From assembly GCF_030936135.1 (NCBI RefSeq), contig NC_082595.1, positions 12,686,430 to 12,750,429 of the forward strand: a stretch of DNA of 64,000 nt. The letters are read 5' to 3'. Below the pieces are notes generated by a model that saw only the letters and a list, made by a program, of their open reading frames with translations, did not search any database and was not told the origin of the DNA. Origin of the DNA: Gavia stellata (Eukaryota > Chordata > Aves > Gaviiformes > Gaviidae). A program made the position numbers and the translations under genes. Each line of letters starts with the position of its first letter. The first letter of the stretch is position 1. Positions 37,883 to 48,400 of the stretch are shown here, one piece after another.

Positions 37883-37954
37883 TCATAGAATCATAGAATC
37901 AGTTAGGTTGGAAAAGACCTTTAAGATCATCAAGTCCAACCGTTAACCTAACCC
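37883..37954 (-). mobile_element. Extra CR1 3' tail in tandem with the next copy
   Basis: This is a 70-base CR1 3' terminus: TCATAGAATCATAGAATC, then GTTAGGTTGGAAAAGACCTT, then AAGATCATCAAGTCCAACCG and TTAACCTAACCC. Immediately after it a second full CR1 tail starts. It contains the tail only, with no ORF2. It is either an older insertion interrupted by the next copy, or a duplication of the tail made during reverse transcription. Confidence 0.9.
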
Positions 37955-38466
37955 AGAATCACAGAATCACTAAGGTTGGAAAAGGCCTGTCCATCAAGTC
38001 CAACCATCAACCCAACCACCACCATGCCCACTAAACCATGTCCCACAATGCCACGTCCACACATTCCTTGAACACCTCCAGGGATGGTGACTCCACCACC
38101 TCCCTGGGCAGCCCGTTCCAGTGCTTCACCACTCTTTCAGTAAAGAAATCTTTCCTAATATCCAGCCTAAACCTCCCCTGGTGCAACTTGAGGCCTTTTC
38201 CTCTTGTCCTGTCGCTAGTCACTTGGGAGAAGAGATCCACACCCAACTCTCTGCAACCCCCTTTCAGGTATTTGTAGAGAGCGATAAGGTCTCCCCTCAG
38301 CCTCCTCTTCTGCAGACTGAACAATCCCAGTTCCCTCAGCCGCTCCTCATAAGACTTGTGCTCCAGACCCCTCACCAGCTTTGTTGCCCTTCTCTGGACA
38401 CGCTCCAGCACCTCCATGTCCTTCTTGTAGTGAGGGGCCCAAAACTGAACACTGTATTGGAGGTGT
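37955..38466 (-). mobile_element. CR1 LINE, best-preserved copy, 5'-truncated
   Basis: This antisense CR1 has its 3' end at about 37955 (AGAATCACAGAATCACTAAG) and its truncated 5' end at about 38466 (ACTGTATTGGAGGTG). It contains the 3' UTR and an uninterrupted ORF2 C-terminus (separate entry). The intact frame and clean match to the CR1 pattern make it the youngest-looking repeat in the window. It is incapable of independent movement because most of ORF2 and all of ORF1 are missing. Confidence 0.96.
38031..38466 (-). pseudogene. CR1 ORF2 C-terminal remnant (reverse transcriptase protein)
   Basis: The minus strand keeps about 145 codons in one frame, ending with a TAG at 38031-38033. In order it reads [37 protein letters not shown], a KYLKGG segment, [37 protein letters not shown] and [16 protein letters not shown]. 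This is the well-known extreme C-terminus of CR1 ORF2, downstream of the reverse transcriptase domain. The catalytic domain is absent because of 5' truncation. The open frame continues past 38466 to 38516 by chance in flanking DNA. Confidence 0.93.
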
Positions 38467-39770
38467 GAATTTTTTGTTCTTATTTGGCTTGGTACAGCAT
38501 AGCCTCTTTTCCTCATATGATGCTAAGTAATGTCCTCCTCCTGTTAAGAGCTGTGCTATTCCCTCGGCTGATATGAAAACAATGAGATCCTTGTTGCTAT
38601 AGCTCATGCAGCAGTATGGACTCTCATCCATTCCAGCAGCATCTTATGCCACCTCTGACTAATTCTCATCCTGCCCCAATGTCTGTATCAGTGTTCTGCG
38701 GGGTAATGCATACTGTTATGTTATGTGGTATATGCTTCTTGCATAAATGATGTTCACCAAAATGATGTATATACATACACCTGTTCTATGGCTTTTGGCA
38801 CATATATTTGTTGGTGTGTGCAAACTATGCCACTGTCATCTGCTTGCAATCATCTGAATATATAAGCCCTGTATATTGTTAACATGGATCTAAAAATTTA
38901 ATGCAAAGACAATGCTTTCACCTTGATGGGAATTGCCCTTTTCTTCTGAAAGCTTCAGAGACAGGTTCTATGCATGACTTTCACTGAGACAAAAGTGCAG
39001 CATACATTTAGACTTTGATAGATGCTTTGCTCAAAAGGTGGAGAAACAAAAAAGCAAGAGATCAAAGCAGCACACCAAATCTTATAAGTTTTAATTAAGC
39101 ATAAGCAGCTGCATCCTGTCTTCTCAGAGAAGTCCTATCATTTGTGCTATGTAACATTAATGCTCACTGAATTGTAAAGCTCAAGGGAACTCCAGGCACA
39201 ATTTGGAAGAGACAAACATTTGTTTTTCAGAAACAGATTCATTATCGTTTGAAGTACTGGTTTAATCTAACCAGAGATCTTATGGGAATATCTTTGAAGA
39301 GTTCTGTCTCTGCAGATCAATTTAATTTGTAAGAAAAGAAAATAAAATCACCAAAAAGGACCAGATTAGTATTGCAAAGAGAACATCGATGATATTTTTT
39401 CAAGGAGACAATGACATTTTACCCTTCAGAAAATCGTCAGGAAAAAAAAATATACCCTAAAAAGAGATTTAAATAATGGATTATTTTCTACATCATGGAG
39501 TGCTGAAAAACATGACAATAGAGATGATTTTGGCCACAATGTCCCAAAAGGGGATTTGAACTTTATCTTTTCAACAAAACAATCTCAAAGTGGCTTGGAG
39601 CAGTGATAATAACAGCAAGACATTTCTCTAAAGATTCTGGCAACAGAAGCAGCACAGCCTCAGCGTAGCTCTAGTAATTCAAGCATGGCTTTAGAGTACG
39701 TGCTCACACCCAGGCTATGCTTGCATTTGCAAGAGCTTTTTGATGGGGTCTGTGGCACCAGATGTGTTGT
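38467..39770. other. Non-coding stretch between two inverted CR1 copies
   Basis: This is AT-rich sequence with no exon or other repeat recognised. It separates a minus-strand CR1 from a plus-strand CR1 tail of the same subfamily. Confidence 0.6.
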
Positions 39771-39898
39771 AAAGAGGTGTTCAAGAAATGTGTGGACGAG
39801 GCATTGTGGGACATGTTTTAATGGGCATGGTGGTGTTGGGTTGATGGTTGGACTTGATGATCTTACAGGTCTTTTCCAACCTTAGTGACTCTGTGATA
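39771..39898 (+). mobile_element. CR1 LINE 3' tail, sense orientation
   Basis: The plus strand reads the last ORF2 codons (E-V-F-K-K-C-V-D-E-A-L-W-D-M-F, stop TAA at 39819-39821). The CR1 3' UTR follows, with GGGTTGATGGTTGGACTTGA and CTTTTCCAACCTTAG, ending in TGACTCTGTGATA. The same residues close the frame at 38031 on the other strand. The left boundary is set by loss of the match near 39771. Confidence 0.92.
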
Positions 39899-40815
39899 TA
39901 GGACTGAATGATCCAAAAGTTTGTAAGACTGCTTGGGTCTCATTGATTTCTGAATTGTACTTGATACCAGAAATAAAACTGATTAAGAAGATGCCTTATT
40001 AAAAAAAGCTTGTACCATTGAAAAGCCTCAACAGGACTGAAACTTTATAGAAATACAAAGCAGAGACTGTTCACTGTCTTCAGTCAATGAGCACTAGCAA
40101 AAACACATAATCAAGGGTAGATTTGTTGCCAAATATAGCTGTTCCTGTAGTACCTACATTTTTCATTTTTATTGTATTCATTTAATCGTTTTCAGTTTAT
40201 TCAGAGGAAATTGCCAGAGATTCATGTTTGTTAGCACCTGCCTACACAGCATCAGCACTTTAGGAGAGCAATGTGGCCAGGCAGCAGCGCAGGCTAACAA
40301 AGACAAACAGATCTTGCTAGCTGAGTCAGTCAATCATTACCTGTATTTGAAATGTTGTATGATGTTATTATTGATAATATTTTTGGCTGAGAGAAGGAAG
40401 ATGTGGAGTATAGCACCTCAAAGAGGATACAGCCTGAGCTATTTGGAACTGTTCAGTGTGTTACTCAGGGGTTCGTATTAAATGTATGTTGACTGGTTAG
40501 CGCTTGGGCAAATCCCTGTTAGACTTCTCAGCTGAAAGTAGTTATTTGAAAGTACCAAACAAATTCAGATCCTATGATCAGCAATTAAACTGTCTATATT
40601 ATTCCCCAAAGTTGTTAGCTTGTGCCTGAAGATACTTTTCACACCACAGTACAATAGCTCTGAAGATCTTCCATTCCTTCCTAAAATTGCCCTAATGATC
40701 CCTGTAAACAAGAAAAGTAAGTAGTTTCTTTGAATCTAATGAAAATACTACTGTAACTGGTGAACAAACCTTTGACCTGCTATTACCTTTCTTTCAATGT
40801 CAATTTAACTGACAA

Positions 40816-40837
40816 AGCTGTGAGCATGCTCACAGCT
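40816..40837. repeat. Perfect 22-bp palindrome
   Basis: The sequence AGCTGTGAGCA followed by TGCTCACAGCT is its own reverse complement over 22 bases with no spacer. Symmetry stops at A on both sides. It is mixed in composition, so it is less likely to arise by chance than an AT-only palindrome. It may be a dimeric protein-binding site or a cruciform-prone spot. No repeat family is recognised around it. Confidence 0.96.
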
Positions 40838-43531
40838 AATTGCCCAACTAATTGCTGTCACTATGCAGAATTGGCTGAAGGCAAAAATCCACCTACCTGT
40901 ATAGGCACAGAAAGGCAGAAAAAACAGCTGAAACCATAAGGAGACCTTCTTTGTGAATTGTCTTTGAATGAGGACTTCAAAATGTGGTGCATTTCCATAA
41001 ATATGATTTTGAAATAGCGAATACAAAAGATGCTGGAATAAGAAAATCCTTGAAGACAAAGATGGACTGTGAATATGGGGATTTTCAATGTTATAAAAAG
41101 AGAACTGCTTGGAAAAGGTGTTGGAGCTTGGGGTTTTTTTAAAACCATTAAAAATTTCTCTCCGTAAGATAATTATAAGAATATCTAAGGAGGTCAAACA
41201 TTTTCTGCAAAAATCATCATTTGGACTAATAGTTTTTTAACTAGAAGAAAAGATGGAAAATGTTCAACTGTAATAGCTGATTTTGTCTACAGATCTCTAA
41301 GCAGAAAGCAAATCTTCTTGAGAGAAAAGGAAGAAAAAAACTGTTCGAAATGAACCTGAAACTATGGAATATGTGTGGGTCAGTTGCAGAACTGGCTGCT
41401 CATTTGTTTTTAACTTTATATACAAATTAACTTCATGATTTTTCTTTGGGTTTTGTTTGTTTTCTCACTTGAAAAGGTAAAAATCTATTAATTCTCTTTG
41501 ATCTATTAATCAGACATGACAGCATGCCCTTTAACATGTGTTCTTTCCTTTTTCATAACAAAACACTTTAATAGTTGTCTTTTATAAGGGAAGATTGTTG
41601 AGTGAGTACAAAAGATTGCCTCAGCCTTCAAAAGGAAAACTAGGCTTACTTTACTTGTTCTTGCAAACACGGGTGTGTTGCATCCCGGGTTATCTTCCAG
41701 ACTGCTCTCAACAACATTGGCAGTTCTCATACCCAACACTGAACTGCCAAGTTTAGATTTTCACAGCTTGTCTGCTGGGGAAGAAAATCATTCTCTAAAA
41801 CAGCTTACACCTTAAGCCAACTATTCTTGTTTCCTAATATTCAGGCATCTATCTGTTATTTTTGTAATGTTTCTGAATGTTCAGCTTTCATTATTATAAT
41901 GACGGAATTAAGGACCAGACAGGAACAAAGCCCATGTATGATGAAAAATTTTGCAAATACAGAGCAGCTAGAAATTCTTATTCTTCCAAAGAGTGAAGAC
42001 TTGAAATGGGAAGGATAGAAAATCATACATAAGGTGTAGGTAAAGCAATCAGTGGGACTGCAGCAGTAGTAAGCTTGTTCTTCTGATGACCATTTATCTT
42101 TTCTCTTCCCTTGAAAACAGAGGCTTCCACTGGGCTTTCAGAGTTTTCTCCCTAGTTCTTAGGGTAAGACTTTGAGGGTTTTCTACCAGAGAGGAAGAAG
42201 AGTGGAAGGGCAGGTACAGTAATACTGGGATGGGGGAATTACACCAGAAGGAGCCAGATAGCAAAGCAATAAATGCCCAATCAGCAGAGGGTGGAGAGTA
42301 TCAGCTGGGTATTGCCCTTGCTAGTTGCTTGGGGGTTGTTTCTGCTGCTATTGCTCCTCTCCTTGCTCCTGCAGAAAATTTTCCCTGGATTGGTTCCTTG
42401 CTGCAAGTCCTTCCTCAGCCTGGGAATGGCAGTGCTGGAGGAGCTTGACTGTTCTTAGAGGTAAGTGAAGACTTTCTGAGTTGAGTTTGGTAGTTTCCAT
42501 GGGGTGATGGAGGTGACCAGCTACACCTTGGAGCCTGAAAGCACAAGAGGAGGTCTTCATGTGAACACAGCTGCAGTATGGGATCCCAGGACCTGGGCCT
42601 GTCGGTGCTCACTCATAAAGGAGAGTTTAAAAGTAAATGTAGTCCTGTTAAGGTAGGGCATGGTATGTCTGTAGCATCAGATCTAAATAATTCTGAAAGT
42701 GTCACAGCAGAAGATATGCTGTTTGTTAGTTGCCTGAAACTCGATTTGGAGAACGGAAAAGCTGAATTTTGTCTGGAGACTGAGTATAGGGAGGGATTTT
42801 TGGATGAGCCAAAGTGAATTTTATATGCCTATGAATAAAGGTATTAAAATTGCATTAGCTTTAAGATATTCATACTGTGTGATATAGTGCTGCTGAAAAT
42901 AAGTTAATTGCTGACAGTTCTTCAGAGTGTGAATTAATTAAAATGACAGTAAATTGGGGTGCTTCTTGAATTTAGTATTTATTTTCATTAGAAGCAAAAG
43001 GCTGTTGAGCTCATTCTGAAAGAAAGAATCATGGTGTATTTTGATACTGCTTACATAAGACCAAAAAGCTCATGAAAACTCTGGATGCTTAATTTTGATA
43101 GGGCAGGAGTCTGGTAATCATGTACTCTTGAAGTGTACAGTATTTTCTTTAATAAAATACATGGTGATGTAGGGTTTCTGTTACTACAATTGTCAGTCAC
43201 TGCAATTAAGGTTAGTGTAATTGTCTCCAGGCATTCTTTATACCTCTGGACAGAGAGATTGCTATGGTACAGTGGGTTTCTCCTCAGCAGAAAAGAATTT
43301 AGTTTCTTTAACATCTCTTTATACCTTAGGGTGAGGAAGGGGGGGAGGGAGGAATGAAAATATTTTTCTTCTACAATCTCAAGGGAATCTTATCCTTCAT
43401 ATGTCCTTGACGTCACACAATGTTCTCCCCTTCAGTTTCTGGATTTAAATTTTCTGTAACAGACTGCATAGTTGTTGATTTATTTTGTTGCATTATTTTA
43501 AGGGCAAGAATAAAAGTCAATATTCTACTAA

Positions 43532-43568
43532 CATATTTTGGGGTACCTCAAAAGTACCCCAAAATATG
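43532..43568. repeat. Hairpin: perfect 15-bp inverted repeat, 7-base loop
   Basis: The left arm CATATTTTGGGGTAC (43532-43546) and right arm GTACCCCAAAATATG (43554-43568) are exact reverse complements, separated by CTCAAAA. The next bases outward do not pair. In RNA on either strand this would fold into a 15-pair stem. A real microRNA precursor would need a longer, imperfect stem of about 30 pairs, so that reading is not supported. It could be a terminal or internal relic of a small inverted-repeat DNA transposon, or a recent templated inversion event. Confidence 0.96.
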
Positions 43569-45045
43569 AGCTGGATTTCCTGGCTTAGAGGAGGAAGAGT
43601 GGATGCTGCTAAATGGTTCTTGGATCCTCTTCATGAAGTAATGGTTCCTGCAGTGTGAGGTTTTGGGGGGATTTTCTTGTTTGTTTGTTCTTTATTGTTT
43701 GTTGTTGTGGGAGTGATGGGTTTTCTTATTTATTTACGTTGTTTTTATTATTATTATTCTGTTGGTTATCTAGAACATGAAGGCTTTTCCTTCAGTGCTG
43801 CCAACTTACAGAAACATCCCTATCAAGACTTCTCTTTCCAAGCTGTAATTAATCTGCTCTAGGTGCCTCACTGAATAATTACTCATCTCTTCTGGCATTT
43901 CATGAAGCTATTTAATCTCTTATTCCTTCAAACAGCAAAAGTTCCACAGTTGGTAGGTATCATTTTCAGCTTCTTTCATAGTGCAGAGATAACATTCACT
44001 TTGGGGCATGGTAATACCACCCTGCTCACTCATTAGCTTCCCACTTATGTTCTCACACACTCCTTCAAAGTCTTCATCTGGTTGTTTGTACTGAAGAAAT
44101 TAATCCACCAGAAAAATAAGTGTTTAATACTTATTTCAGATATTTCTATGAAGCTTTCAGGCTGTAGCTGTATTTTGCACCACGACCTCAGCTGTCAGCT
44201 ATTTCTTTGGCAGCAGTGTCCTAAGGCTGTAACAAACACTGTTGTCCTGCACCCTTATATACCTACACGTTGGGTGAGACGTGAAGGTTCTTCTTCTGAA
44301 GAACATGGAATAAGTGTTGGGCAGGACCTGCAGAGCTGGAGGGAGGTGACTCTTGCCTTCTTATGAGCTCCTCTTGGACAGGTGAAAGCTTTGAATTATG
44401 TGATGCAGTGGAAGCCACAAGCTTGCAGGATCTTCTTCATTGCCTCGCATGTTGTTCATGCTTGGCCTAATACGTACAACAGAAACACCTAAGTCTGTGA
44501 CCTTCTGTGTCTCCTTAGAAGTGGCCCTGAAGAAGCATTTAGGCCCAAGCAATTGCTATTCCTACGTGGCATTTTCTCATAGATGTAAAAATGGTGGCCT
44601 CTCTGCACTAGTCACAGTTTTTCCTGTTTGACTGGACACAGAAGTAAGTTATTATTTGTAACTAGTTTCTAAGTGACAAATAATCCAAATGTTATTCTTT
44701 GTGCCATTAATGAAGTTTAAAAGTAGTTACCAGTGTTGTTTCACTGGCTTGGAACCACACAAGAAAATCATCAGCGTGTACTTTGCTGGGGCTGCAAAAA
44801 TAAGTTTTGGCTTCATCTGAACAACTAGGAGGAAGACAAGGAAGGGAGGGAGTTGTTGTTCTTGGCTTCTTTTTTTCCCTTTAAATGGAGACTGTACTCT
44901 GTGTGTGTGCGCACCATTCAAACCCAATAATTATGGTAACTCATCATTAAAAACAAAGGAAAGGTGACAGCACAATGTCTTCCCCTCCAATCTATTATAT
45001 ACCATGGTGAATTAGTTGAGTATTCATCTAGAATACAAATGCACT

Positions 45046-45110
45046 ATCTGGTAGCGAGAGCATTCACCTGGGAGAAGGTAGACCTCGGTCTCGGCTCCTG
45101 CTGTGTAGTC
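45046..45110 (+). repeat. tRNA-like repeat remnant (probable SINE-type element)
   Basis: The run TGGTAGCGAGAGCATTCACC, then TGGGAGAAGGTAGACC, then TCGGTCTCGGCTCCTGCTGT, resembles the tRNA-derived phrase (GAGCACTCACCTGGGA...GACCCAGGTTCAAGTCCCTGCT) seen in old sauropsid repeats. The second block stands where a pol III B box (GGTTCGANTCC) would be. The expected acceptor stem pairing is not visible and the D-arm spacing is short, so it is not a working tRNA gene. The extent is approximate. Confidence 0.35.
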
Positions 45111-45392
45111 TGTGCAAAGTGAAAGTGCATCAAGAAATCAAAAGCGAGCCACCAAAGTAGCCTGTGGCAGATTTTTGCAGAATTTCTCTGGAACATTAGA
45201 GAATAGGGTGAGCTTGCAGGCAGGGAAGATTTGAACCTGAATTGCTGTATTGTGAGTGTAGCCCTTCATCAATATGTGGGCACATACTCTTATTGAGAAG
45301 GACTTGATATTGTCTGTGGTGAAAGAAAGACTTGGTGGCAAGGCAGGAGAAGGATCCAAGGAAAAAGTAAGAACTGGTCAAGGGGAACATTG

Positions 45393-45497
45393 GAGTCGTA
45401 GAAAATTGTAGGTTGGAATGGACCTCTGGAGATCACGCAGTCTAGCTTTGTTCTCCGAGCAGGACTCACTTCAATGTTAGACAAGGTTGCCTCAGGT
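45393..45497 (-). mobile_element. CR1 LINE 3' tail fragment
   Basis: This antisense CR1 tail begins GTCGTAGAAAATTGTAGGTT, followed by GGAATGGACCTCTGGAGATC and then diverged copies of the CTAGTCCAACCCCCTGCT and GCAGGTT segments (GTCTAGCTTTGTTCTCCGAG, CAAGGTTGCCTCAGG). No ORF2 remains. It differs from the 37955 subfamily in the CTCTGGAGATC phrase. Confidence 0.8.
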
Positions 45498-48400
45498 AAG
45501 TGTCCCATCTAGTATAATTGGACTCCCTCTAATCTGCTCTCATTTACAAAACAAACAAAAAAACTTCAGAGGCATTGGAAAATGCATCTTCTGCATTCAC
45601 ATTACATTGGTCTAGTTCAATAAAGCACATCATATGCCAGTTGTAAATGTGGCAATGAGGGAAGGTGTTGCAAGCTGCGCCAAGGAGTAATAAAGAACTG
45701 TGAAACTAATCTAGGAATTGAAGAAACAAATGATGCTTAATGAAGCAACAGAGAAAGGTTAACAGAGGGAGCACAACTAAAAGAAAACATCAAATAGAGC
45801 AGAAAAGCTCGTCTGCTTAATAATTTTGCAAAGTGACTTAGCAACTGCTAACATGGAACAGGAGGCACAGAACAGCTTTGCAAATCTCTCTTTTTTTTTT
45901 TTTATTTTTTTTGATTAAAGATCAGGAGATTATGGTGTTAGAAAGGGAAGGATTAGAATATCTACAGATTGCTCCTGAAGTGGTTAGTGTGAAGATAAAA
46001 GCTAATAGATTATACGGTTCAGAGTATAAGAGCTGGAAAATTTTAGTATGAAAACTGGAAGAAGCATTTTAAGGCAGTTAAAATAATGGTATTTCACTGG
46101 AAGCATGAACAAGTGTTCAATTTGAAGTCTATGAAGATTGAAGGAAACAGTATTTAAAACTGTCAGCCTGAAGAAACCTCAGAGTGTTACAGTGTCTGTT
46201 CTCAGTGTTATTTAGCTTTCAGAAAGAAAAAATATACCTTCATAAAGGTTTTTTGGTGCCTTTGAGAATGGTACATGGACAAAGAGTGTTTTTCTGCTTG
46301 CTCTCATCATCTTCTGGGAAAGGGAGGTTAAATTATCGCAGCCTGAAAGGGCTCAATTTTATTTCCTTTTGCAGGTGGCCAGATGCTCCAGTCCAGGGGG
46401 TAGCTAGGCAAGGAACACAGCAGGGACCCGTCCTCTCTTTCATGGAGTGACTTTCTGAGAAAACTGCAGATGATAGGGCTTTGCTGAAGACTAGATCCGG
46501 ATACAAAATTTGGATCTTAAACTGGGTAGGATGGTGAGAAAAATGCTTGGCGAGGTAAGAAGAAGCCACAATCTTCTGTTAACTGGAAGAATCACTGGGG
46601 TAGCTGTGCAGCTCATGCTGCATTTCATCACTGCATTTGGATTTTTGTACACCCTTGCTGTTTACATAGCAAGGGTAACATGGAGACGCCACAAGGGAAA
46701 GATGTGTCCGAAAACAATGTAGTTGCTGGCTGTGAAAGGTCTGGCTGTGCCCATGTGCCGCTGGCCGCATAGGGCTCTGATGCAGAAACACAAGAAGTGG
46801 AGGGACCAGGAGGGGAGTCCAAACTGTTCACGGAAGGGGTGTGCAAGGTGTGTCAAAGTGGAAAGAAAAACGGACTAAGTAAGAGGAAGCCAGGTTGACT
46901 GCAGGTCTGGAGTCTGTCAATCTTGGATATGAATGTGTTTCTTATGTTTTGGGGTAGAGGTTCTTTAACTTTAAATTTTGCAAATTACAACTCATTTTCA
47001 TCACACAATGAAGAAGTTTACTGCACTGGGTGTCTCTCTCTGTCTCTTTTCAGATTTCAAACCATATATCATATTTCATATTGGAATATTTTTGGACTTT
47101 GTTTTTTTGTTGTTTCAATATCCTCCTGTGAGGAGAAGGTGTATTTTTGTCCTTGTGTCTTTAGTTCTTGTCTTAACCATCTAGTGCTCACGTTTCTTAA
47201 ATGCAGCCTCAGATAGAAATTTGTCATGTTCCAGCTAGAAAAATAAGGATGGAAAAGTAATTAAAAGCTGAAATTAGACTGGAAAAGTTCATAAAATCCT
47301 CTCTGCAGATGTTCTTACATAATGCACAATACTTTTATGAACAGGACCCAGCTTTACAAATAGATGTGAACATAAATGTGCCTATTTTACTGATATCAAA
47401 GACTAGACATACAGGAATTGAGTTGTTTAGCTGAGGTTGTTTGTGTCAATAGTCAGCAACAACCCAGTACTGTGAAGCTGGAATAACAACACTGAGGAAG
47501 AAAATTAATGAGCAGTAATGTAGTCAGATGACGAAGGATTTAGAACATAGTACCTGGCCTGATTACAGATGAAAAGAGGGCTGCTCAATTTGCAGATAAA
47601 TTTAGAATAATAAGTCTTAGAGTGTAGACTACAGTGAAAGAATAGCTGCTAATTGGAAAGTTGCTGCTGCATGCTGAATAGGAGGATGACTGGCGAGCTA
47701 ATTTAGAAATACCCCCAGAAGATTTCTGCTTAAGGCTCAATGACAGAAAGGAAGGGACATGAGGATGAGACTGGCGTTGAGGATGAGTCAGAACCTTCTT
47801 TTTCAGACACCTTGCAAACACAGGATTAGCCTGAATTGCACTGAGACCACCTCCTTGTCCTGGCCCTAGGAACTCCGCTGGTCCCAGTGGACAGCCATCC
47901 TCCGTTTGCCGGAGAATTTATAATCCTGTAGTTTGTGTTGAGGGATTGACAGTGAACCACAGTCCGTGGGCTCTATGAATTTGAGCCTCTGAAAGAAAAG
48001 CTGCAAAACCAAAGACATCTCTGCTCAGTGAATATTTTTGCTACCTCAAGGAGACAAAATGCAAGTGTTTAATGTCAGGAGTGGAGAGGAAGGCTTGGTA
48101 GTGAGAAATGCTATGGTTCGGGCTGATAAGATTCAGAACGTCTCTATATGCAAACAAATACCATCGGTACCATTTGGTGAGATTGTATTGGCAGAGAGGG
48201 ATCTGGCAGTACCATGGTGTGGTATTTCAGCTACTTGATCTACGCCAACAAGTGGGAGTTTGTGCGAATTTACCAGCCTGGCCATAAACCAGTCTGCCAG
48301 CTATTGTCCCACCTTGTCACTGGAACAGGACCATGCCCAGGGGGTGGGATGGTGGGACTAAGACTCATCATGCACTCACTGATCTCTCAAGGCAAAATGG

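Larger units (their letters stand above)
39899..45392. other. Non-coding stretch, no gene recognised
   Basis: No exon was recognised. It contains a perfect 22-bp palindrome, a strong hairpin and a tRNA-like repeat remnant (separate entries), and a short ATT repeat near 43746-43760. Open frames up to 130 codons (40805-41197, minus) have no domain and occur in two overlapping frames. Confidence 0.6.

Noticed and set aside
43532..43568. microRNA precursor
   Set aside because: The stem is only 15 bp with a 7-base loop and does not extend outward, too short for a Drosha/Dicer substrate.
45046..45110. Functional tRNA gene
   Set aside because: There is no acceptor-stem pairing, D-arm spacing is wrong, and there is no clean GGTTCGANTCC box or pol III terminator. 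Only a repeat relic is plausible.
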